In this document: positions 1-5,597 of the stretch, in pieces | Numbering within the stretch: position 1 is the stretch's first letter | Layout of the letters: each line of letters opens with the position of its first letter | DNA from: Pseudomonadota bacterium | Lineage (GTDB): Bacteria > Pseudomonadota > Alphaproteobacteria > Rhizobiales > Rhizobiaceae | DNA: 5,866 nucleotides | Assembly: GCA_003242525.1 (NCBI GenBank) | Contig: QGUU01000172.1 | Coordinates: forward strand, 1 to 5,866 | Direction: 5' to 3' | Program-made: the position numbers and the translations under genes | Notes under the pieces: generated by a model | Databases searched by the model: none | Told to the model about the DNA's origin: nothing | Seen by the model: the letters and a program-made list of their open reading frames with translations, nothing else

Positions 1-509
1 ATGGTGCCCGAGCCGGTGCGCTTTCCCCTGTGCCAGCCATTCAGCATCGGGCCGACCGACAGGGCGATCGCCGGTATGTTGACCGTGGCGGCCGCCATCA
101 GCAGCGCCGGCGTGGTCTTGTCGCAGCCTATGGTGAGCACCACGCCGTCGAGCGGGTAGCCATAAAGGACTTCAACCAGCGAAAGGTAGGCCAGATTGCG
201 GTCCAGCGAGGCAGTCGGGCGCTTGCCGGTTTCCTGAATCGGGTGGCAGGGAAACTCGAAAGGGACGCCACCTGCCGCCTCGATTCCGGCTCGCACCCGC
301 TTGGCCAGTTCCAGATGATGTCGGTTGCACGGCGACAGGTCCGAACCCGTCTGGGCGATGCCGATCAGCGGCTTGCCGGATTGCAGTTCCTCGCGCGTGA
401 GTCCGTAGTTCAGATAGCGCTCCAGATAAAGCGCCGTCATTCCCGGATTGTCGGGGTTGTCGAACCACTCCTGCGAACGGAGCTTCTTCCGGGTCGGCGC
501 GCCTGCCAT
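1..509 (-). CDS. IlvD/Edd-family sugar-acid dehydratase (N-terminal part, runs off left edge)
   Basis: The first 169 codons of an Fe-S dehydratase of the IlvD/Edd family are visible; full-length members have about 580-600 residues, so the C-terminal two thirds lie outside the window. The closest match from memory is the pentonate branch (L-arabinonate / D-xylonate dehydratases), which remove water from sugar acids to give 2-keto-3-deoxy acids in the cytoplasm. Seen directly: [20 protein letters not shown] near residues 11-30, the first cluster cysteine in [11 protein letters not shown] (C61), [12 protein letters not shown] (E93), and GCDKTTP with the second cluster cysteine C129 and the D130-K131 pair that binds Mg (the lysine is carbamylated in this family). 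The third cluster cysteine is off the edge. The ATG start at 509 has AAGGA eight bases upstream and gives the N terminus usual for the family. It is transcribed divergently from the CoxG-family gene. Dihydroxy-acid dehydratase (IlvD proper) is less likely, because the sequence follows the sugar-acid branch. Substrate is not determined. Confidence 0.9.
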   Translation of the reverse strand, partial: MAGAPTRKKLRSQEWFDNPDNPGMTALYLERYLNYGLTREELQSGKPLIGIAQTGSDLSPCNRHHLELAKRVRAGIEAAGGVPFEFPCHPIQETGKRPTASLDRNLAYLSLVEVLYGYPLDGVVLTIGCDKTTPALLMAAATVNIPAIALSVGPMLNGWHRGKRTGSGT

Positions 510-522
510 GGAGCAATTCCTT

Positions 523-537
523 ATTTGTATGACAAAT
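523..537. promoter_or_regulatory. Candidate GntR/FadR-type operator upstream of the dehydratase
   Basis: Perfect inverted repeat ATTTGT-ATG-ACAAAT, 13 bp upstream of the dehydratase ATG. Its core, read on the minus strand as TTGTCATACAA, fits the TnGTnnnACnA consensus known for FadR-subfamily GntR regulators, which often control sugar-acid catabolic genes. It overlaps the downstream edge of a possible -10 element, so a bound protein would be expected to block transcription. The repeat is directly seen; the regulator family is inferred, and no GntR gene is in the window. Confidence 0.55.
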
Positions 538-564
538 GGTATGGCAACGCCGCGATCCTAGCAA
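536..564 (-). promoter_or_regulatory. Possible sigma70-type promoter for the dehydratase
   Basis: On the minus strand, TTGCTA (559-564, 4 of 6 matches to TTGACA) is followed after 17 bp by TACCAT (536-541, 4 of 6 to TATAAT). The position just upstream of the gene and the overlap with the dyad at 523-537 make it plausible. The match to consensus is modest. Confidence 0.35.
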
Positions 565-642
565 GAGCCAAGGCGTCGCATACGTTGGTGTAGTGGACAA
601 CAAAGGGACGCTAGGCTACCGATTTGCTTGCGCTATCGGGGC

Positions 643-647
643 AGGAG
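643..647 (+). promoter_or_regulatory. Ribosome binding site fixing the CoxG-family start
   Basis: AGGAG lies six bases before the ATG at 654. An upstream in-frame TTG at 624 would add ten residues but lacks a comparable site, so 654 is preferred. No convincing promoter was recognised between the dehydratase operator and this site. Confidence 0.75.
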
Positions 648-653
648 AAATCA

Positions 654-1115
654 ATGGCTTTGGTGATAGAGGGTGAAGAACGGATCGAAGCGCCGGTGGA
701 CCGGGTCTGGGCGGCATTGAACGACCCAGAGGTGCTCAAGGTGGCCATTCCGGGCTGCCAGAGCCTCGAGAAAAAGTCCGATACCGAACTGACTGCCACG
801 GTCGTGTTGAAGATCGGCCCCATCAAGGCGACCTTCAATGGCGAAGTCACGCTCAAGAATCTCAACCCGCCGCATTCCTACACGATCGTGGGCGAAGGCA
901 AGGGAGGCATTGCCGGCTTCGCCAAGGGCGGCGCGGATGTGACGCTGACGCCGGATGGACCCGACGCCACCGTGCTCAAATACGCCGCTAAGGCAGAGGT
1001 GGGCGGCAAGATCGCCCAGCTCGGCAGCCGCCTCATAAGCTCGACCACCAAGAAACTGTCCGGTGAATTCTTTGCCAATTTCGGCAAGCAGGCGGGGGCT
1101 GATCTAGAGTCTTGA
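654..1115 (+). CDS. CoxG family (SRPBCC fold) protein, short form
   Basis: A 153-residue protein of the CoxG family (often named carbon monoxide dehydrogenase subunit G), with the SRPBCC/START-like hydrophobic-pocket fold. Recognisable stretches are the N-terminal strand and helix with EERIEAPVDRVWAALNDPEV (8-27), the IPGCQSLEK segment (32-40), GEGKGGIAGFAKGGADVTL (about 80-98), and the C-terminal helix region GGKIAQLGSRLISSTTKKL (117-135). In Afipia (Oligotropha) carboxidovorans CoxG takes part in membrane association of CO dehydrogenase, and that longer form has a C-terminal hydrophobic anchor. This protein ends soon after the SRPBCC domain and has no transmembrane segment, so it should be soluble. 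No coxS/M/L or other molybdenum hydroxylase genes are present nearby. The exact role is unknown; binding of a hydrophobic ligand or helping a molybdoenzyme are the family-based options. It converges with mrp, 76 bp away, with no obvious terminator between them. Confidence 0.85.
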   Translation: MALVIEGEERIEAPVDRVWAALNDPEVLKVAIPGCQSLEKKSDTELTATVVLKIGPIKATFNGEVTLKNLNPPHSYTIVGEGKGGIAGFAKGGADVTLTPDGPDATVLKYAAKAEVGGKIAQLGSRLISSTTKKLSGEFFANFGKQAGADLES

Positions 1116-1191
1116 CGCGAGGCGGATCTGGAAGTCGTCGCTGTCCTCCAGAAGGTGATTTCCTCCGGCGTGCTGGCGAGCCCTTGGCGCC

Positions 1192-2376
1192 CTACTCGAA
1201 CACGATTGCCGGGGACGCCCCCTCGGCAGCGGCCTTTTCCTGTTGCAGGCGCTCCCATGTGCGGGCGGCGATCTCTCGATAGATCTTCGCCTCGGGGCCA
1301 TCCGGCTGCGCCACCACCACTGGCGCACCGGCATCGGAGCCTTCACGGATGCCCATTTCCAGCGGCACCTCGCCGAGGAAGGTCACGCCAAGCCGCTCGG
1401 CTTCCATGCGCGCCCCGCCATGCCCGAAAATATCGTAGCGCTTGCCGGTATCCGGCGCGATGAAATAGCTCATGTTCTCGATGATGCCGAGCAGCGGCAC
1501 ATCGACCTTTCTGAACATGTTGAGCCCCTTGCGGGCGTCGATCAGTGCCAGGTCCTGCGGCGTGGACACGATCACGGCGCCGGCCAGCGGAACCTGCTGG
1601 GCCATGGTAAGCTGGGCGTCACCGGTGCCGGGCGGCATATCCACCACCAGCACGTCGAGTTGCCCCCACTCGACCTCTCGCAGCATCTGCGTGAGTGCCG
1701 AGATCACCATCGGCCCACGCCAGATCATGGGCGTCTCCTCTTCCACCAGGAAACCCATGGACATGACCTTGAGGCCATAGTTCTGCATTGGCTGCAGGAT
1801 CCTGCCGTCCTTCGTTTCCGGCCTTCCGCGAATGCCAAGCAGACGCGGCATTGACGGCCCGTAGATGTCGGCGTCCAGTATCCCGACCCTCTTGCCAAGT
1901 GCAGCCAGGCCCAGGGCAAGATTGATGGCGGTGGTGGACTTGCCGACGCCGCCCTTGCCGCTGGCGACGGCGATGATGGCATCCACGCCAGGCACGCCAC
2001 GCTTGCCCGAGCTTCGTGATTGTGCTGCCGGCGCGGCGCGACCCGAAGCGGGCGCCGCCCCTCTGGAGGCGGCGAAACCGGCAGGACGCTGGGGTTGGCG
2101 CGGCGGCGCATTCTCCATGCCGCCGCCCTTCTTTTCGGCGGTCAGCGCCACGACCGCGCCTGCCACACCGGGGATCGCCTTGACGGCACGCTCGGCGGCC
2201 GCGCGTAGAGGCTCAAGCTCCTGCGCCCGTGCCGCAGGCACGGTTATGGAGAAAAACACCTTGCCATCGGCAATGAAGATTTCGGAAACGAGGCCCAGAT
2301 CAACGATATTGCCGGTGAAGTCCGGGCCCTGGACCGTGCGCAGGCGTTCGATAACGGCTTCCTTGCTGACGGACAT
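1192..2376 (-). CDS. mrp: Mrp/ApbC Fe-S cluster carrier ATPase (NBP35 family)
   Basis: A 394-residue cytoplasmic P-loop ATPase of the Mrp/NBP35/ApbC family, thought to carry [4Fe-4S] clusters to apo-proteins. Domain order: an N-terminal MIP18/DUF59-like domain (about 4-80), an Ala/Pro/Arg/Gln-rich linker (about 84-128), then the ATPase. The deviant Walker A is GKGGVGKST (140-148) with the signature lysine; the A' motif is ILDADIYGPS (166-175); the Walker B/switch II region is VVDMPPGTGD (244-253); ENMSYF and IFGHGGAR follow at 300-305 and 316-323. The CxxC pair that usually binds the bridging cluster (ENMSYFxCPHCG in E. coli-type Mrp) is replaced by APDTG (307-311), a variant I recall from other rhizobial Mrp proteins. 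Start: ATG with GAGGAA six bases upstream. It lies 102 bp downstream of pit on the same strand, either as a trailing operon gene or from its own promoter. Family certain; cluster-binding behaviour of this variant uncertain. Confidence 0.95.
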   Translation of the reverse strand: MSVSKEAVIERLRTVQGPDFTGNIVDLGLVSEIFIADGKVFFSITVPAARAQELEPLRAAAERAVKAIPGVAGAVVALTAEKKGGGMENAPPRQPQRPAGFAASRGAAPASGRAAPAAQSRSSGKRGVPGVDAIIAVASGKGGVGKSTTAINLALGLAALGKRVGILDADIYGPSMPRLLGIRGRPETKDGRILQPMQNYGLKVMSMGFLVEEETPMIWRGPMVISALTQMLREVEWGQLDVLVVDMPPGTGDAQLTMAQQVPLAGAVIVSTPQDLALIDARKGLNMFRKVDVPLLGIIENMSYFIAPDTGKRYDIFGHGGARMEAERLGVTFLGEVPLEMGIREGSDAGAPVVVAQPDGPEAKIYREIAARTWERLQQEKAAAEGASPAIVFE

Positions 2377-2432
2377 GGCATGTTCCTCGGACTGGCCGGC
2401 AGAACCGCCGGCGGACGTAGCATATGCCTTGA

Positions 2433-2462
2433 GTCATAGGCCCCGCCTTTACCGCAAGGCAA
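2433..2462 (-). promoter_or_regulatory. Possible promoter for mrp in the pit-mrp gap
   Basis: On the minus strand, TTGCCT (2457-2462, 4 of 6) and TATGAC (2433-2438, 4 of 6) are separated by 18 bp, about 57 bp upstream of the mrp ATG. The 102-bp gap leaves room for an independent promoter, but the match is weak and read-through from pit is equally possible. Confidence 0.3.
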
Positions 2463-2478
2463 GCGCCAGTCTGACGCA

Positions 2479-3483
2479 TCAGCCGGCCAGGTGCGTCACC
2501 CAATAGGTCAGCGCGGCGATAGCCGCGGACGCCGGGAGCGTCACTACCCAGGCCACGACAATGTTTCCGGCGACGCCCCAGCGTACGGCGGAGACACGGC
2601 GAGCCGCACCCACGCCGATGATGGCCCCGGTTATGGTGTGCGTGGTGGAGACCGGGATGCCCAGCCATGTCGCGCCGAACAGGGTTATCGCGCCGCCAGT
2701 CTCGGCGCAGAACCCCTGCATGGGGTTAAGCCGCGTGATCCTGGAGCCCATGGTATGAACAATTCGCCAGCCGCCGAAGAGCGTTCCAAACGCCAGCGCC
2801 GCCTGACAGGTCAGCACCACCCACAGCGGCACGTAGAAGGTGTCTCCGAGAAGCCCCTGCGAATAGAGCAGAACGGCGATGATGCCCATCGTCTTTTGCG
2901 CGTCATTGCCGCCATGACCCAGTGAATAGAGCGACGCGGAGATGAACTGTGCGACGCGGAAGGTGCGGTCGACGGCAAAGGGCGTCTGGCGCACGAAGAG
3001 CCACGATACGATGAGAACCAGAAGCAAGGCCAGGAAGAAGCCGGTTGCGGGCGAAAGCACGATGGCGGCGGTGGTCTTGGCGAGGCCGCCCCAAACAATC
3101 GCCCCCAGACCGGCTTTGGCGACGCCGGCTCCGACCAGCCCGCCGATCAGCGCATGGGAGGAAGACGACGGTATGCCTCCCATCCAGGTGATGATGTTCC
3201 AGCTGATAGCGCCTGTCAGGGCGGCAAACACCACCGCCGGAGTGACGGTATCTGCATTGATGATGCCCTTGCCCAGCGTCTCGGCGACATGCAGGCCGAA
3301 GAACAGAAAGGCAATGAAATTGAAGAAGGCAGCCCAGAACACGGCGTAGTGCGGCCTGAGTACCCGCGTGGAAACGATCGTGGCAATCGAGTTTGCGGCG
3401 TCGTGCAGTCCGTTCAGGAAATCGAAGAAAAGGGCAACTGCGATCAGGCCGACAAGCAGCGGAAAGGCGAGCGAGACATCCAT
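2479..3483 (-). CDS. pit: Low-affinity inorganic phosphate transporter, PiT family
   Basis: A 334-residue integral inner-membrane protein, the usual length for rhizobial Pit. The PiT family moves phosphate, typically as a metal-phosphate complex, using the proton gradient. Most of the chain is hydrophobic segments (for example 5-22, 46-66, 82-100, 147-164, 219-237, 262-275, 302-328). The two family signature halves are visible: FLNGLHDAANSIATIVSTR (22-40) and SLGHGGNDAQKTMGIIAVLL (187-206). A second internally repeated motif is also present: GIPSSSSHALIGGLVGAG (103-120) against GIPVSTTHTITGAIIGVG (275-292), as expected for the duplicated PiT fold. The ATG lies 7 bp after the DUF47 stop with only a weak AGCGG-like ribosome site, so translation is probably coupled to the upstream gene. 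In S. meliloti the matching orfA-pit operon provides low-affinity phosphate uptake and is repressed by PhoB; similar use here is inferred. Confidence 0.95.
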   Translation of the reverse strand: MDVSLAFPLLVGLIAVALFFDFLNGLHDAANSIATIVSTRVLRPHYAVFWAAFFNFIAFLFFGLHVAETLGKGIINADTVTPAVVFAALTGAISWNIITWMGGIPSSSSHALIGGLVGAGVAKAGLGAIVWGGLAKTTAAIVLSPATGFFLALLLVLIVSWLFVRQTPFAVDRTFRVAQFISASLYSLGHGGNDAQKTMGIIAVLLYSQGLLGDTFYVPLWVVLTCQAALAFGTLFGGWRIVHTMGSRITRLNPMQGFCAETGGAITLFGATWLGIPVSTTHTITGAIIGVGAARRVSAVRWGVAGNIVVAWVVTLPASAAIAALTYWVTHLAG

Positions 3484-3490
3484 CGGCCGC

Positions 3491-4132
3491 TCAGACGTTC
3501 TCTATGACGATGCCGGAAATTTCGTCGGCCACGTCCTCGAAGCGATCGACCACTTTCTCGAGCTGACCGTAGATCTCCGCGCCGATCATGTAGGCCATGG
3601 GATCTCTGCCGCCGTGCCGCGTGAACAGGTCCTTGAGGCCCTGTTCATGCAGTTCGTCGGACCGGTCTTCCACCTGCGTGACCTTCTCGGCCAGGGCGGT
3701 GAGTTGCGTCGCGTTGGTGTTCACCTTGGACAGGAGCGGAACAGCCTCGGCGACGAGATGGGCCGCGTCGACAATCCCTTTCCCCATTTCATGCATCAGC
3801 GGGTCGAATTCCGTCCGGTCGAACAGGCGAACCGTCTTGACGGTCTTGTGCATCATGTCGATGGCATCGTCCATCGACTGGATCAGGTCCTTGATGTCGC
3901 CGCGGTCGAAAGGAGTGATGAAGGAGCGACGCGTGGCCAGGAGCACTTCGGCAGCCACGACGTCCGCCTGCTGCTCCAGCTCCACGATCCGGCGGCAATT
4001 GCCTTCAACATCTTCACCGGCAAGCAGGCGTTCCAGCGCCTCGGCACCACCGACGATGAAACCGGCGTGCCGTTCGAACAGATCGAAGAACCGATCTTCG
4101 TGTGGCAGAAGCTTGCGGAACCATCCCAGCAT
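3491..4132 (-). CDS. PhoU-like DUF47 family protein (Pit partner, OrfA-like)
   Basis: A 213-residue, mostly helical, soluble protein of the DUF47/TIGR00153 family, distantly related to PhoU. It begins MLGWFRKLLPHEDRFFDLFE, the typical DUF47 opening, and contains the family segment FITPFDRGDIKDLIQSMDDA (71-90). The C-terminal helix QLEKVVDRFEDVADEISG (190-207) resembles the PhoU ending, with acidic residues E199, D200 and D203 placed like PhoU metal-contacting positions. The frame stays open to 4201, but the ATG at 4132 is chosen because it gives the usual family N terminus and has AGGGGA seven bases upstream. It is the first gene of a two-gene unit with pit (7-bp gap). DUF47 proteins beside pit genes are thought to modulate the transporter or phosphate homeostasis; the mechanism is not established, so this is a family- and context-based role. 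Confidence 0.93.
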   Translation of the reverse strand: MLGWFRKLLPHEDRFFDLFERHAGFIVGGAEALERLLAGEDVEGNCRRIVELEQQADVVAAEVLLATRRSFITPFDRGDIKDLIQSMDDAIDMMHKTVKTVRLFDRTEFDPLMHEMGKGIVDAAHLVAEAVPLLSKVNTNATQLTALAEKVTQVEDRSDELHEQGLKDLFTRHGGRDPMAYMIGAEIYGQLEKVVDRFEDVADEISGIVIENV

Positions 4133-4139
4133 CTTGGCG

Positions 4140-4145
4140 TCCCCT
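4140..4145 (-). promoter_or_regulatory. Ribosome binding site fixing the DUF47 start
   Basis: AGGGGA on the minus strand lies seven bases before the ATG at 4132. It supports that start over the 23-residue longer reading beginning at 4201. Confidence 0.65.
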
Positions 4146-4151
4146 GCAATC

Positions 4152-4171
4152 GATGACGCCACATAACGCCA
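4152..4171. repeat. Imperfect 10-bp tandem repeat in the DUF47-pit leader
   Basis: On the minus strand TGGCGTTATG is followed directly by TGGCGTCATC (8 of 10 identical), 19 bp upstream of the DUF47 start. A direct repeat with about one helical turn spacing could be a response-regulator site. The GTCAT/GTTAT cores recall Pho-box half sites, but the period is 10 bp rather than 11 and the first two bases of each half differ, so the assignment is weak. Confidence 0.35.
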
Positions 4172-4200
4172 AAGGTGCCCGAGGCAAACGGTCGATGACA

Positions 4201-4231
4201 AGAAAAATTGGGGATGCCCGTTCGAACGCGG
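4201..4231 (-). terminator. Weak candidate terminator after the GGDEF gene
   Basis: Just after the TAA stop at 4234-4236 the minus strand carries a self-complementary CGTTCGAACG (4219-4228), then a short GGG-CAT-CCC stem, then AATTTTTCT. The T run is typical of an intrinsic terminator, but the stems are short and the longer one is not directly next to the T run. It would separate the GGDEF gene from the DUF47-pit unit. Confidence 0.3.
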
Positions 4232-4233
4232 TT

Positions 4234-5490
4234 TTAGCCTCGCAAGAACTCCACCTGCAGGTGGCGGTCGGTCCGTGAAACGACGCGGCAGGCCATGTTG
4301 AGCCGATCCGAGCGTATGGCCAGATTGAATTCCTCGGGCAGGCCGAAGGCGTCGGAAACGTCGATGCCAGCGCCGTTCCTGGACAGGGTTCGTACCGTGC
4401 AGTCCATGGCCGAGGCCAGGTCGCCAAAATGAATGATCCCCGCCTTGAGCACGCGCCGGCGCACGTAGCCTTCTATGGATTTGCCCTGCCAGCCCACGAC
4501 ACGGTTACGTCCTTCCGCCTTGGCCTGATGGAGCGCGGCCTGCGCGTTGGCCAGCAGCGCCGAGACATCCCGGGTAACGATGTCCACCGTCGAGACGCCG
4601 AAGCTGGCGGTTACCCGGTAGGGCTCTCCAGCCGGCTCGAAAGGCATGCCGGCGATTGCCTTGCGCATCCGCTGTGCGACCTGCAGGGCGCCCTGCCGGC
4701 CGGTGTTCGGCAGGAGCATGGCGAACTCCCCGCCCCCGACCCTGCCGAAAAAATCCGAGGCGCGAAGGCAGCCGGAGCACGCGGCAGCAATATCGGCAAG
4801 AACCTGATCGCCAGCAGCATGGCCGAAACCGGAGTTGATGGACCTCAGGCCGTCCACGTCGAAGGCGACGAGGCTGAGATTTTGCCGATGCCTTTGCGCC
4901 AGTGTGACGGCACGCGCGCCCTGGGCGTGGAAGGCGCGGCGCGACAGCACGCCGGTCAGCGCGTCGGTTTCGGCATTGAGGCGGCCTTCCAAATGCTCGA
5001 TGGCCAGCGTGGCGAGTTCCTTCAGGATCGCAATGTCGCGGTCGGTGAACTCGCGCGGCCTGGCATCCATGGCACAAACCGTGCCGATATGGTGGCCGTC
5101 GCTGGTCCTCAGCGGCACGCCTGCATAGAAGCGTATGTGCGGCGAGCGGGCCACCAGCGGATTGCCCGCGAAGCGCGGATCGAGTGCCGCGTCCGCAACG
5201 ACTGTGGGCTGCGGTTTGAGGATGGTATGGCTGCAGAATGACGTCCTGCGCGCCTGCTCCTCCCCTTCAAGGCCCAGGCTGGCCTTGTAAAGCTGGCGAT
5301 GGGCATCGAGGACAGAGATGAGCGCGATGGGTACGTCGAAGATATTGCTGATCAGCCTGACGATACCGTCCAGCACATCGTCGCGCGGGGCATCGAGGGC
5401 ATCCAGCCTGTCCAACGCCTCGAGGCGCTCGGCTTCCTGAATCTCGGCCTGGGAAAAGGCGCGTCTGCGCCAGGTCTGTTCGGACAGCAA
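4234..5490 (-). CDS. GAF-GGDEF-PilZ signalling protein with degenerate GGGEF active site
   Basis: A 418-residue soluble protein. Domains in order: a GAF sensor (about 35-170, with SFCSHTIL at 84-91, FYAGVPL at 121-127 and IGTVCAMD at 135-142), a GGDEF domain (about 172-335, opening with TDALTGVLSRRAF at 175-187), and a C-terminal PilZ-like domain (about 342-418). In the GGDEF domain the first metal aspartate (D211 in AFDVDGL), the nucleotide-contacting N219 and D228 are present, but the signature reads GGGEF (252-256), so the metal-binding acidic residue at position 254 is glycine. The RxxD inhibitory site (R243-D246) sits exactly five residues before it. In PilZ, RRRVLK (344-349) and TLSRNG (368-373) only partly match RxxxR and (D/N)xSxxG. 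The start is TTG at 5490: no in-frame ATG or GTG lies between it and the upstream stop, and the ribosome site is weak. Divergent from the LysR gene. Cyclase activity is doubtful; c-di-GMP binding or another regulatory role is inferred. Confidence 0.88.
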   Translation of the reverse strand: MLSEQTWRRRAFSQAEIQEAERLEALDRLDALDAPRDDVLDGIVRLISNIFDVPIALISVLDAHRQLYKASLGLEGEEQARRTSFCSHTILKPQPTVVADAALDPRFAGNPLVARSPHIRFYAGVPLRTSDGHHIGTVCAMDARPREFTDRDIAILKELATLAIEHLEGRLNAETDALTGVLSRRAFHAQGARAVTLAQRHRQNLSLVAFDVDGLRSINSGFGHAAGDQVLADIAAACSGCLRASDFFGRVGGGEFAMLLPNTGRQGALQVAQRMRKAIAGMPFEPAGEPYRVTASFGVSTVDIVTRDVSALLANAQAALHQAKAEGRNRVVGWQGKSIEGYVRRRVLKAGIIHFGDLASAMDCTVRTLSRNGAGIDVSDAFGLPEEFNLAIRSDRLNMACRVVSRTDRHLQVEFLRG

Positions 5491-5532
5491 TGAAGCCCCG
5501 CTGATAAACCCTGCCCGTCGACCCGCAGCCAG

Positions 5533-5562
5533 CTTGACCCGAAGGCCTTAGCGAAGCGTTAT
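5533..5562 (+). promoter_or_regulatory. Possible promoter for the LysR gene
   Basis: CTTGAC (5533-5538), matching the rhizobial -35 consensus fully, is followed after 18 bp by CGTTAT (5557-5562), which matches 4 of 6 bases of the rhizobial -10 (CTATAT). Transcription would start near 5570, inside the dyad at 5562-5574. Confidence 0.4.
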
Positions 5563-5574
5563 TAACGCCGTTAA
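5562..5574. promoter_or_regulatory. Candidate LysR-type operator (T-N11-A dyad) between divergent genes
   Basis: TTAACG-C-CGTTAA is a perfect 13-bp inverted repeat with T-N11-A ends, the usual core of LysR-type binding sites. It lies 23 bp before the start of a LysR gene in the intergenic region shared with the GGDEF gene. Negative autoregulation of the LysR gene is the simple reading; that it is this regulator's own site is inference. Confidence 0.45.
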
Positions 5575-5597
5575 CCACGATAGCGCCGGCTCGCACC

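Noticed and set aside
30..593. Plus-strand open frame of 187 codons opposite the dehydratase
   Set aside because: It lies antisense to a clearly recognisable IlvD/Edd gene, and its translation is Arg/Gly/Gln-rich with no family resemblance, typical of a high-GC shadow frame.
172..603. Minus-strand open frame of 143 codons overlapping the dehydratase and its upstream region
   Set aside because: It is a different frame of the same strand as the dehydratase, low in recognisable features, and conflicts with the conserved dehydratase sequence.
1116..1191. Bidirectional terminator sought between the convergent CoxG-family gene and mrp
   Set aside because: Only a 5-bp CTGGA/TCCAG pairing with a 14-base loop and no T run was found, which is not enough to call a terminator.
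2445..2460. Hairpin GCCTT-TACCGC-AAGGC after pit, considered as a terminator
   Set aside because: The stem is only 5 bp and no T run follows on the minus strand, so it is not supported as a terminator.
1865..2506. Plus-strand open frame of 213 codons opposite mrp
   Set aside because: Ala/Arg/Pro/Ser-rich shadow of mrp, spanning the GC-rich linker and N-terminal coding region.
3368..4156. Plus-strand open frame of 262 codons opposite pit and DUF47
   Set aside because: Long but antisense to two well-supported genes and spanning their junction. Its length is explained by the codon bias of the opposite strand.
4153..4200. TGTCAT-like and GTCAT-like elements upstream of DUF47-pit considered as a Pho box
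   Set aside because: The half sites do not fall at 11-bp spacing and the paired repeats match the consensus poorly, so only the 10-bp tandem repeat itself is reported.
4429..5241. Plus-strand open frame of 270 codons opposite the GGDEF gene
   Set aside because: The opposite strand carries a clear GAF-GGDEF-PilZ protein. This translation shows no domain pattern.
5562..5575. TTAA-N5-TTAAC considered as a CtrA binding site
   Set aside because: The CtrA consensus needs a 7-bp spacer (TTAA-N7-TTAA) and only 5 bp are present; the perfect dyad symmetry fits a LysR-type site better.
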